From CAYYTU01 sp964474655 (lineage in GTDB: Bacteria; Chloroflexota; Anaerolineae; B4-G1): a DNA stretch of 15,307 nt. The stretch spans positions 1-15,307 of the forward strand of contig CAYYTU010000064.1 in assembly GCA_964474655.1 (NCBI GenBank), given 5' to 3'. Below are positions 6,483 through 14,592 of this stretch, in pieces. Every line of letters begins with the position of its first letter. Positions within the stretch are counted from its first letter, which is position 1. The notes below the pieces were generated by a model. The model was given only the letters and a program-made list of their open reading frames with translations. It searched no databases and was not told the origin of the DNA. Position numbers and translations under genes: made by a program.

Positions 6483-6524
6483 ACTTTCACACTTGCAACT
6501 TGCACACTTGCATACTTTCACACT
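6483..6524. repeat. Short heptamer-based direct repeats in the gyrB-gyrA spacer
   Basis: ACTTTCACACT occurs at 6483-6493 and again at 6514-6524. Between them ACTTGCA occurs three times (6491-6497, 6498-6504, 6506-6512). The array ends one base before the ribosome binding site GGAGG (6525-6529) of the A subunit gene. It is a low-complexity array with no evident coding content and could arise by slippage. Confidence 0.75.
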
Positions 6525-6540
6525 GGAGGACCCCTGAAGA

Positions 6541-9027
<2,487 letters not shown>

Positions 9028-9191
9028 TGCATAGGTGGGGATCATAAGCCGGGTGCCCTACTTTGATCGTTCCCATCCCTTTTCCAGCGTTAGGCAAGAA
9101 GGCGGCCCTCTTAGCTTCGACCGAGCTCAGCTGAATGGTCGCTCCCCCCTGTTGTAGTGCTGAGCTGCCTTGTACCGGGCGCATTTAGGAC

Positions 9192-9206
9192 AGACTTTGG
9201 AAGTCT
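9192..9206. repeat. Short palindrome AGACTT-N3-AAGTCT, first copy
   Basis: AGACTT (9192-9197), a three-base loop TGG and AAGTCT (9201-9206). An identical six-base stem with loop CCG recurs at 9316-9330 in the same intergenic region. It resembles short REP-type palindromes. Confidence 0.55.
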
Positions 9207-9226
9207 CTGAATACTACTTTGCTGGC

Positions 9227-9282
9227 CAAATTGTGCTGAAAAGATCGGTTACTGCTCTGCCTATCAAATTATGCCGAGAAGA
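9227..9282. repeat. Degenerate 18-base direct repeat pair
   Basis: CAAATTGTGCTGAAAAGA (9227-9244) and CAAATTATGCCGAGAAGA (9265-9282) match at 15 of 18 bases and are 38 bases apart. They lie between the two AGACTT palindromes. No function is evident; they may be binding sites or remnants of a tandem duplication. Confidence 0.5.
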
Positions 9283-9315
9283 GCAATTTTGAAGCCCTGC
9301 GCACATCGTTCTCGC

Positions 9316-9330
9316 AGACTTCCGAAGTCT
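9316..9330. repeat. Short palindrome AGACTT-N3-AAGTCT, second copy
   Basis: AGACTT (9316-9321), loop CCG and AAGTCT (9325-9330), the same stem as at 9192-9206. It lies about 70 bases upstream of the predicted -35 of the foldase promoter. Confidence 0.55.
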
Positions 9331-9398
9331 TGGCGCTCGTGCTCCCCCAAGTTTTGCATACGCCTCCTTTTATCTGCTTCGTGCTCCCGGCTGACCAG

Positions 9399-9426
9399 TT
9401 GCACAAAACAATTGCTGGGGTATAAT
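9399..9426 (+). promoter_or_regulatory. Predicted promoter of the foldase gene run
   Basis: TTGCAC (9399-9404), a 16-base spacer and a consensus TATAAT (9421-9426). Transcription would start near 9433, about 44 bases before the foldase ATG. This probably drives the closely packed genes up to 14020, since no other strong promoter was noticed between them. Confidence 0.65.
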
Positions 9427-9476
9427 GACGGCCAATTGAGTGTAGCGTCGGCCGTCGATGTGAGGAGACTACCCGT

Positions 9477-10427
9477 ATGGGTTCGACAAAGAGTTGTAGA
9501 TTGATCGGTCTGTTGCTTTTGCTTATCTTGATTGGCTGTGTTTCGGCACCTGCCGATCCCTTGGAACCCACTCCCACCGCCGACGATCCTACTCCCACCG
9601 TCACGCCAGAACCGCCTTCCCCCACGCCGGAGCCGCCGCTTGCCGCAGAGGTCAACGGCGAGCCGATATATTTATCTGAGTATGAGCAGGAGTTGGGGCA
9701 ATATGAGGCCTCGCTGGAGGCCCAGGGCATTGACCCGGAGAGCGAAGAAGGCCAGGAGAACCTGAGGCAAGCCCAGGAGTGGATACTCAACGTGATGATC
9801 GAGCAGAAGCTGACTGAGCAGGCAGCCGAGGAGGCCAACATCACCATCACTGAAGAAGATGTGGATGCCTCTATGGCGGAGATAATCGCCGAAAGCGGCG
9901 GCGAGGAGGACTTTCGCGCCCGGCTGGAAGAGTGGGGCGAGACGTATGAAGATGCACGAGCAGAGGTTCGTGCTCAGATGCTTGGTATGGCGATGACCGA
10001 GCGCGTGCGCGAAGGCGTGCCAGAAGAGACCGAGCACGTTCATGCCCGACATATCTTGGTCGATACCAGGGAGGAGGCCGAGCGGCTCCACGCCCAGCTG
10101 GAGGCTGGCGCCGATTTTGCCGAGCTGGCTAAAGAGCATTCACAAGACGCCAGCACGCGCGAAAACGGCGGCGATCTGGGGTTTTTCCCGCGGGGAATTT
10201 TGGTGTCGCCGGAGGTGGAAGAGGCGGCATTCGGCCTTCAACCCGGTCAGTTCAGCGACGTGGTTAGCAGCTCTATGGGCTACCACATCGTGCAGGTTAT
10301 CGAACGCGCTCCCAACCGGGCTGTCAGCTCAGAAAACCTGCGCATTCTGCAGGATCAAGCCATCCAGGAATGGATCAAGAGCCTCTGGGCACAAGCCGAC
10401 GTCAAACGCTTCCTCGATTCCCCTTGA
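9477..10427 (+). CDS. PpiC/SurA-type peptidyl-prolyl isomerase lipoprotein
   Basis: A 316-residue exported foldase. The N terminus has a basic start, a Leu/Ile-rich stretch (10-19) and a lipobox L-I-G-C with Cys21, so the mature protein is probably lipid-anchored on the outer face of the membrane. A Thr-Pro-rich linker (about 29-54) follows. A SurA/PrsA-like helical chaperone region (about 56-180, beginning AAEVNGEPIYLSEYEQELG) leads to a parvulin rotamase domain (about 185-278) with HARHILV, FAELAKEHSQDAST, GGDLGFFPRG and MGYHIVQV. Members isomerise peptidyl-prolyl bonds and help exported proteins fold. GAGGAG lies 9 bases before the ATG and a TATAAT promoter is at 9399-9426. Its neighbour at 10485 is also an envelope protein with a Thr-Pro linker. 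Confidence 0.9.
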   Translation: MGSTKSCRLIGLLLLLILIGCVSAPADPLEPTPTADDPTPTVTPEPPSPTPEPPLAAEVNGEPIYLSEYEQELGQYEASLEAQGIDPESEEGQENLRQAQEWILNVMIEQKLTEQAAEEANITITEEDVDASMAEIIAESGGEEDFRARLEEWGETYEDARAEVRAQMLGMAMTERVREGVPEETEHVHARHILVDTREEAERLHAQLEAGADFAELAKEHSQDASTRENGGDLGFFPRGILVSPEVEEAAFGLQPGQFSDVVSSSMGYHIVQVIERAPNRAVSSENLRILQDQAIQEWIKSLWAQADVKRFLDSP

Positions 10428-10484
10428 TCTCCTTTGCTTGGGTGGGCATAGGAGGTCTTCCAAAGCGTCTTAAGGAGGATTAGG

Positions 10485-11189
10485 ATGATGGGCACTGATG
10501 GACAAACCACCCTCTTTAATGTCTTGACGATCGTGGTACTGGTGAGCACCGTCTGCCTGGTGGGGTACTACGGCCTGTTGGGTTTCAACGTCGTCGCGAG
10601 TCCGTTCCCTCCCCCGACGCCTATCCCAGTGGCCGAGATACCGACTAGCACACCCACGCCCAAGCAGACCCCCATTCCCACCTGGACGCCGACTGGCACG
10701 CCGACCGAATCACCGCCAACCAACACGCCCGGACCCTCGCCTACCCCCACCATCACGCCCACTTTCCCGCCTACGCCCACCTTTCCGCCTACGGCTACAC
10801 CCACGCCACGGGCTACCCGCTCACCCTGGCCCTTCACCTATGAGTTGGAACTGCGGGCGCCACAATATGGCTGTCAGTGGACGGGCGTCGCTGGTCACGT
10901 CCAGGATCTGGATGGCAATCCGCTGCAGGGCTACCCGGTCCACATCTGGGGCGCCGGGGTCGATACCGTCGTGACCGCCGGCGCCGATGCCCGCTTCAAC
11001 ACCATCTATGGCTCTGAGGCCGCCTGGGAGCAGTTCCTGGCGCCCAACCCCAGCTCGATTGAGGTCCGCGTGCAGCTCCACGATCCCTACAGCGACGCTC
11101 ATCCGCCTGTTTCGGAGGAGATCGTGGTCAATCTGCCTGGCTATTGTGGCGGCGCTTTGGGCTACATCGTATTCACTCAGAACCACTAG
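10485..11189 (+). CDS. Membrane-anchored protein with Thr/Pro-rich linker, function unknown
   Basis: A 234-residue protein not assigned to a characterised family. Residues 11-36 form one hydrophobic segment, likely a signal anchor. Residues about 41-114 are a Thr/Pro repeat linker (TPTP, GTPT, FPPTPT units), a style common in Chloroflexota surface proteins. The C-terminal domain (about 115-234) begins with an aromatic strand and includes CQWTGVAGHVQDLDGNPLQGYPVHIWGAG (130-158), which resembles a carboxypeptidase-regulatory-like beta-sandwich. Cys130 and Cys221 could form a disulfide outside the cell. AAGGAGG at 10472-10478 serves either ATG 10485 or ATG 10488; the second has the more usual 9-base spacing. 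It lies 57 bases after the foldase gene, so co-transcription is likely. A structural or binding role at the cell surface is only a guess. Confidence 0.82.
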   Translation: MMGTDGQTTLFNVLTIVVLVSTVCLVGYYGLLGFNVVASPFPPPTPIPVAEIPTSTPTPKQTPIPTWTPTGTPTESPPTNTPGPSPTPTITPTFPPTPTFPPTATPTPRATRSPWPFTYELELRAPQYGCQWTGVAGHVQDLDGNPLQGYPVHIWGAGVDTVVTAGADARFNTIYGSEAAWEQFLAPNPSSIEVRVQLHDPYSDAHPPVSEEIVVNLPGYCGGALGYIVFTQNH

Positions 11190-11200
11190 GACGTGAGGTG

Positions 11201-11938
11201 ATGATGGCGCACAAACGGGTAAGCACGGGTGTTGAGGGTCTGGATGAGATGTTGCACGGCGGATTTTTGCCGGAGTCGATGGTGCTGGTGCGAGGTGCGC
11301 CGGGCACCGGCAAGACCTCCCTGGCGCTCCAGTTCCTCATCGAAGGCGCGCGACAGAAGGAGACCGGACTCTTCATCTCCTTTGAGGAGTTCCCCAGTTC
11401 GCTCTATCGCGACGCCGATTCTTTGGGATGGAACCTGAAGAAGCTGGAGGAGAAGGGGCAGGCTCATATTATGTTCACCTCGCTGGAGGTATTTCTCGCC
11501 AGCCTCGATCCTCCCGACAGTCGTCTCAATCGGTTGATCCGCGAAGCCAATATCCAGCGAATGGTCCTTGATAGCATCACCCACTTCGACCGTCTGGCTG
11601 ACAGTCAGAAGAGCTTGCGTCACACCTATACCTCGGTGGCGAATGGGCTCCGCCGGGAGCGAATCACGGCCATGCTGCTGGGCGAGGAGAACCGCTCCGA
11701 TTACCAGCGAGCTTTCAAGGGGGGTCTTTCCTTCATCGTGGATACGATCATCTTGATGCGCTACGTGGAGATCGAGAGCGCCATGCAACGCGCCATTCTG
11801 GTGCTGAAGATGCGCGGCTCCGGCCACGACAAGATCATCCGCCGCTACGAGATCGGCACCGGCGGCTTACGCATATTGCAAGCCTTCGAGGACCGCGAGG
11901 GAATCCTCAGCGGTATCCCTCACCAATCGCTGCCCTGA
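11201..11938 (+). CDS. KaiC-like RecA-superfamily ATPase, single domain
   Basis: A 245-residue single-domain KaiC-type ATPase. It opens with the family pattern STGVEGLDEMLHGGFLPESMVLV, then Walker A GAPGTGKT (32-39), the double glutamate FEE (Glu62, Glu63) expected to activate water, Walker B MVLD with Asp124, and KMRGSGHD (203-210), the KMR segment that supplies trans-acting residues in RecA-like hexamers. Cyanobacterial KaiC has two such domains plus phosphorylation sites; this protein has one, and no KaiA or KaiB gene is nearby, so a clock role is unlikely. Related lone KaiC-like proteins are mostly uncharacterised and some link to signal transduction. An in-frame ATG at 11144 lies inside the previous gene. 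The ATGATG at 11201 follows AGGA by 9 bases; 11204 is an equal alternative. Its partner is unknown. Confidence 0.88.
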   Translation: MMAHKRVSTGVEGLDEMLHGGFLPESMVLVRGAPGTGKTSLALQFLIEGARQKETGLFISFEEFPSSLYRDADSLGWNLKKLEEKGQAHIMFTSLEVFLASLDPPDSRLNRLIREANIQRMVLDSITHFDRLADSQKSLRHTYTSVANGLRRERITAMLLGEENRSDYQRAFKGGLSFIVDTIILMRYVEIESAMQRAILVLKMRGSGHDKIIRRYEIGTGGLRILQAFEDREGILSGIPHQSLP

Positions 11939-11961
11939 ACCGATCCTGTTGAAAACGCCTG

Positions 11962-12777
11962 ATGGGCACGCTATACGTCGTCGGGACTCCGATCGGTAAT
12001 CTGGAGGATATCACCCTCCGCGCCCTCCGCATCTTGAAGGAAGCCTCGCTCATCGCGGCCGAAGATACTCGTCGCGCTCGCATCCTCACCAAACACTACC
12101 AGATTAAGACGCCAACGACCAGCTACTTCCAGGGCAACAAGCTGACCAAGCTGGAGGAGATACTCGACGCCCTCGGCGGCGGCGACGTGGCTCTGATCTC
12201 AGAAGCTGGTATGCCGGGGCTTTCCGATCCCGGCTACGAGCTGATTCAGTCAGCTATCAAGCGAGGGTACGAGGTGGTACCCGTGCCGGGCCCTTCGGCC
12301 CCGGTGACGGCCCTGGTCGTCTCTGGCCTGCCGACTGATACCTTTCTCTTCCTGGGCTATCTCCCCCGACGACAGAGTAAGCGTCGGAACATGCTGGAAC
12401 GTGTGGCTCGGGAGCGACACACACTGATCTTCTTCGAGACCCCACACCGTCTGCGCAAGAGCTTGGTCGATATTGAGGACGTGCTGGGCGACCGTTCCCT
12501 GGCGATCGGTCGGGAGATGACCAAGGTCCACGAGGAGATCTGGCGTGGCAGCGTGGCTGAGGCTCGCGTTCATTTCGACCGCGTCGAACCGCGCGGCGAG
12601 TTCACGCTGGTCGTCGGTGGGGTGCCGGAGGAGCATAGGCGGTGGGAGGAAGAGCAGGTGTGCGCTGCGCTGGATGATCTACTGGCGCAGGGGCTGCGCC
12701 GCCCCGAAGCCGCCAAGCGCGTGGCTGAGCTTTCCGGCTGGGATCGAAGCACTGTTTACAAGATCGGGCTCGAATGA
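11962..12777 (+). CDS. rsmI: 16S rRNA (cytidine(1402)-2'-O)-methyltransferase RsmI
   Basis: A 271-residue SAM-dependent methyltransferase of the tetrapyrrole methylase fold. RsmI methylates the 2'-OH of C1402 in the decoding centre of 16S rRNA. Motifs: LYVVGTPIGNLEDITLRAL (4-22), AAEDTR (32-37), ISEAGMPGLSDPG (79-91), VPVPGPSA (106-113), FFETPHRL (157-164), GREMTKVHEE (183-192) and RGEFTLVV (211-218). The C-terminal helical domain (about 226-271) ends in an HTH-like segment, RPEAAKRVAELSGWDRSTVYK, typical of RsmI. Length is normal. The SEAGMP segment replaces the SDAGTP seen in E. coli. Start at 11962 is 23 bases after the KaiC-like gene and has no strong Shine-Dalgarno sequence. I found no link to the functions of its neighbours. 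Confidence 0.95.
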   Translation: MGTLYVVGTPIGNLEDITLRALRILKEASLIAAEDTRRARILTKHYQIKTPTTSYFQGNKLTKLEEILDALGGGDVALISEAGMPGLSDPGYELIQSAIKRGYEVVPVPGPSAPVTALVVSGLPTDTFLFLGYLPRRQSKRRNMLERVARERHTLIFFETPHRLRKSLVDIEDVLGDRSLAIGREMTKVHEEIWRGSVAEARVHFDRVEPRGEFTLVVGGVPEEHRRWEEEQVCAALDDLLAQGLRRPEAAKRVAELSGWDRSTVYKIGLE

Positions 12778-12805
12778 GCGCCAGGCTGCAAGCCATACTC
12801 TCCAT

Positions 12806-14020
12806 ATGAACCTCTTACCCGAAGAACGCGCGATGTTGGAGGGCGAATTCGGCCCTGGCGTGCGCAAGGCGATGGAGATTGTTGTCGCCCTGGGCCGCAT
12901 CTACGATGCGCAGCGCTTGGTGCCGGTCGAATCCGTGCAAGTGGCCGGCGTCAGCTACCGTAACCTGGGCGAGGCTGGGCTTTCATTCCTGCGCGAATGG
13001 GCGGACCAGGGCGCACGGGCGCAGGTGCCCGCCACGCTCAATCCGGCCGGGATCGACCTCCAGGCCTGGCAGGAGCTGGGCTTTCCGGAGACGTTCGCCC
13101 GTCGCCAGATGGATGTGGTCGAGGCCTACCGGCGACTGGGGGCGTGTGCCGTCTGCACCTGTACGCCTTACCTGGTGGGTAATCTTCCGCAGAAAGGTCA
13201 GCACGTCGCCTGGGCAGAATCGTCGGCGGTGAGCTATGCCAACTCGGTGTTGGGAGCGCGCACCAACCGCGAGGGCGGCCCCAGCGCACTGGCAGCCGCC
13301 ATCACCGGGCGTACCGCTGCTTACCAGCTCCACCTGGATGAGAATCGCCGGGCTAAGCTACAGGTTGATGTGCGTTGCTCTGTTCGCACGTTGTCCGACT
13401 TCGGCGCTTTGGGTTACCTGATCGGCGAGGTGGCGCAGGATCGGGTGCCCTATATTTCTGGGCTGGAGGGCTGCTCCAACGAGGACTTAAAAGCGTTGGG
13501 GGCCGCGATGGCGTCCAGCGGTGCGGTGGCGCTCTACCACGTTGCCGACGTCACCCCCGAGGCCAACGAGCCCGGCATTGTGGCGTCGGGTCGCGAGGAG
13601 CTGGTCGTTGATGACCTGCGGCCCGCCTACGAGAGGCTGAACGCTGAGAGGCGCCGGATAGACCTGGTCTGGTTCGGATGTCCGCACGCGAATCTGGGCG
13701 AGATTGAGCGAGTGGTGCGCTTGCTGGACGGGCGGCGGGTCGAAACGACACTTTGGGTCACCACCGCCCGCCAGGTGCGAGAGCGTGCCGTGGAGGCTGG
13801 CTTGGTGGATGCCCTCGAAGCCAGCGGTGGGCGCGTCGTGGCCGATATGTGCGTCGTCGTCGCTCCGATGGACGCGTTGAACTTTCGGACCGTGGCGACG
13901 CCCTCGGCCAAGGGGGCCACTTACCTCCCTTCCCACGCGGGGCTGCTCGTGCGCTACGGCTCTCCCGCTCAGTGCGTGGAGGCAGCTGTCACCGGCGTGT
14001 GGAACGATGGCTTGCCTTGA
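12806..14020 (+). CDS. Aconitase X catalytic (large) subunit
   Basis: A 404-residue protein of the aconitase X catalytic family (formerly DUF521). Clear motifs are CTCTPYLVGNLP (117-128), WAESSAVSYANSVLGARTNREGGPSALAAAITGRT (136-170), GCPHANLGEIERV (291-303) and ADMCVVVAPM (346-355). Cys119, Cys292 and Cys349 are in the places where the family binds its iron-sulfur cluster. Characterised members dehydrate cis-3-hydroxy-L-proline in bacteria, or mevalonate 5-phosphate in archaea. They need a small DUF126 (swivelling) domain, either fused or as a separate subunit. Here there is no fused domain and no small-subunit gene beside it: rsmI ends 28 bases before and a tRNA follows. The frame is open further upstream inside rsmI, but ATG 12806 begins the normal MNLLPEERAMLEGE family start. 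No strong Shine-Dalgarno sequence is seen. The substrate cannot be chosen from sequence. Confidence 0.9.
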   Translation: MNLLPEERAMLEGEFGPGVRKAMEIVVALGRIYDAQRLVPVESVQVAGVSYRNLGEAGLSFLREWADQGARAQVPATLNPAGIDLQAWQELGFPETFARRQMDVVEAYRRLGACAVCTCTPYLVGNLPQKGQHVAWAESSAVSYANSVLGARTNREGGPSALAAAITGRTAAYQLHLDENRRAKLQVDVRCSVRTLSDFGALGYLIGEVAQDRVPYISGLEGCSNEDLKALGAAMASSGAVALYHVADVTPEANEPGIVASGREELVVDDLRPAYERLNAERRRIDLVWFGCPHANLGEIERVVRLLDGRRVETTLWVTTARQVRERAVEAGLVDALEASGGRVVADMCVVVAPMDALNFRTVATPSAKGATYLPSHAGLLVRYGSPAQCVEAAVTGVWNDGLP

Positions 14021-14039
14021 TCAAGTTTTGTGGTAAAAT
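14012..14039 (+). promoter_or_regulatory. Predicted promoter of the tRNA unit
   Basis: TTGCCT (14012-14017), a 16-base spacer and TAAAAT (14034-14039), with TGTGG directly before the -10. It overlaps the end of the aconitase X gene. Transcription would start near 14046, only a few bases before the tRNA-His gene, as is common for stable RNA. Confidence 0.55.
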
Positions 14040-14049
14040 ACCGTCACTT

Positions 14050-14126
14050 GGTGGGTGTGGCCTAATGGTTAAGGCACCTGGTTGTGGCCCAGGCGATTGT
14101 GGGTTCGAATCCCATCACTCACCCCA
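14050..14126 (+). tRNA. tRNA-His (anticodon GTG)
   Basis: A full cloverleaf can be drawn. The acceptor stem GTGGGTG (14051-14057) pairs with CACTCAC (14116-14122) with one G-U. The D arm GCC...GGC follows. The anticodon stem CCTGG/CCAGG encloses loop TTGTGGC with anticodon GTG (His). The T arm has loop TTCGAAT. The extra G at 14050 opposite C14123 is the G-1 identity base of histidine tRNA, encoded in the DNA. The CCA end (14124-14126) is also encoded. Confidence 0.96.
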
Positions 14127-14129
14127 CGA

Positions 14130-14155
14130 GAAAGCCGGATTTTTATCCGGCTTTC
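14130..14155 (+). terminator. Hairpin between the two tRNA genes
   Basis: GAAAGCCGGAT (14130-14140) and ATCCGGCTTTC (14145-14155) form a perfect 11-bp stem with loop TTTT. No T-run follows, so termination would be weak. It may be a partial terminator or a processing signal between tRNA-His and tRNA-Arg. Confidence 0.5.
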
Positions 14156-14165
14156 GGTATATCTG

Positions 14166-14239
14166 GCCCCCGTAGCTCAAATGGATAGAGCGTCGGACTT
14201 CGAATCCGCAGGCTGTGCGTTCGAGTCGCACCGGGGGCG
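14166..14239 (+). tRNA. tRNA-Arg (anticodon TCG)
   Basis: Acceptor stem GCCCCCG (14166-14172) pairs with CGGGGGC (14232-14238), and the discriminator base is G. The D arm is GCTC...GAGC. The anticodon loop CTTCGAA (14198-14204) has anticodon TCG, which reads CGA and with wobble other CGN codons. The T arm is GTGCG/CGCAC with loop TTCGAGT. The outer anticodon-stem pair (T14193 with C14209) is a mismatch. No CCA is encoded after G14239, unlike tRNA-His, so it would be added by CCA-transferase. Confidence 0.95.
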
Positions 14240-14283
14240 TTGCTAGAAGAGATGGGAGAACCTTACACCGTCCTTCAAAGAGT

Positions 14284-14340
14284 CCTCTGTCTCGCTGGTA
14301 AAGGCCTAACCTCAACAGCGAGATAGAGGTCTTCTTGTTT
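14284..14340 (+). terminator. Intrinsic terminator after the tRNA unit
   Basis: CCTCTGTCTCGCTG (14284-14297) pairs with CAGCGAGATAGAGG (14316-14329), 14 pairs with one G-U, enclosing an 18-base loop. The T-rich stretch TCTTCTTGTTT follows directly. It is the strongest terminator-like structure in the window and fits the end of the tRNA transcript. Confidence 0.7.
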
Positions 14341-14592
14341 CTGGGGCTTTCGCTTTTTGCTTTTCACTCGCTATCGCTTCCCCTCGAAGTTTGGCCCTGA
14401 GGCCCCGTCAGATCGACGATCACCGCTCGCCTGCTGTTCACATAGCCACTTGCCTTGCCCTCCGGGCAAAATGTGCTAAACTATTCTTAAGTTCAGTGCT
14501 TCTTATAGAATCTTTTTGCATCATCACACCTGCGCACTATCTTTTTATAACATCATATGCTCTGATTCCCTAATCCTCTGGAGGTAGACACG
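14341..14592. other. AT-richer intergenic region upstream of the FG-GAP protein gene
   Basis: No gene was seen here. The stretch is richer in A and T than the coding regions. It contains the predicted promoter at 14455-14482, an inverted repeat TTGCCC-TCC-GGGCAA (14455-14469) that covers the -35 element, and TCAGTGCTTC (14493-14502), identical to ten bases of the palindromic repeat arm of copy 1. The rest, with several T-runs, looks like an untranslated leader of about 100 bases. Confidence 0.5.
14455..14482 (+). promoter_or_regulatory. Predicted promoter of the FG-GAP protein gene
   Basis: TTGCCC (14455-14460), a 16-base spacer and TAAACT (14477-14482), preceded by an extended -10 TGTGC. 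The -35 element lies inside a small palindrome (TTGCCC-TCC-GGGCAA), which might be a repressor site. The -10 region closely resembles that of the gyrB promoter (TGTGCTATACT against TGTGCTAAACT). Confidence 0.55.

Larger units (their letters stand above)
9028..9476. other. Long intergenic region with possible RNA structure and small repeats
   Basis: No convincing gene was found in these 449 bases. From 9053 to 9182 the sequence can fold into a rod: GTGCCC-TAC (9053-9061) pairs with GTA-cc-GGGCGC (9172-9182), AAGGC (9099-9103) with GCCTT (9167-9171), and AGCTCAGC (9124-9131) with GCTGAGCT (9159-9166), so the 3' strand is paired almost without a break. Downstream are two AGACTT-N3-AAGTCT palindromes and a degenerate 18-base direct repeat. 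The last part holds the promoter of the foldase gene. A small RNA is possible, but no known RNA family was recognised. Confidence 0.4.

Noticed and set aside
9040..9060. RNase P RNA on the minus strand, suggested by ATAAGCCGGGT
   Set aside because: The complement resembles the conserved 3' end of RNase P RNA, but the GAGGAAAGTCC-type 5' core is absent from the region.
11201..11938. Circadian clock KaiC
   Set aside because: Only one ATPase domain, no KaiA or KaiB nearby and no clear autophosphorylation segment.
12545..12805. Long N-terminal extension of the aconitase X gene
   Set aside because: The extension overlaps rsmI in another frame and has no family similarity; the family start fits ATG 12806.
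13753..14175. Plus-strand open frame spanning the end of aconitase X and tRNA-His
   Set aside because: It crosses a tRNA gene and a conserved coding gene in the wrong frame.
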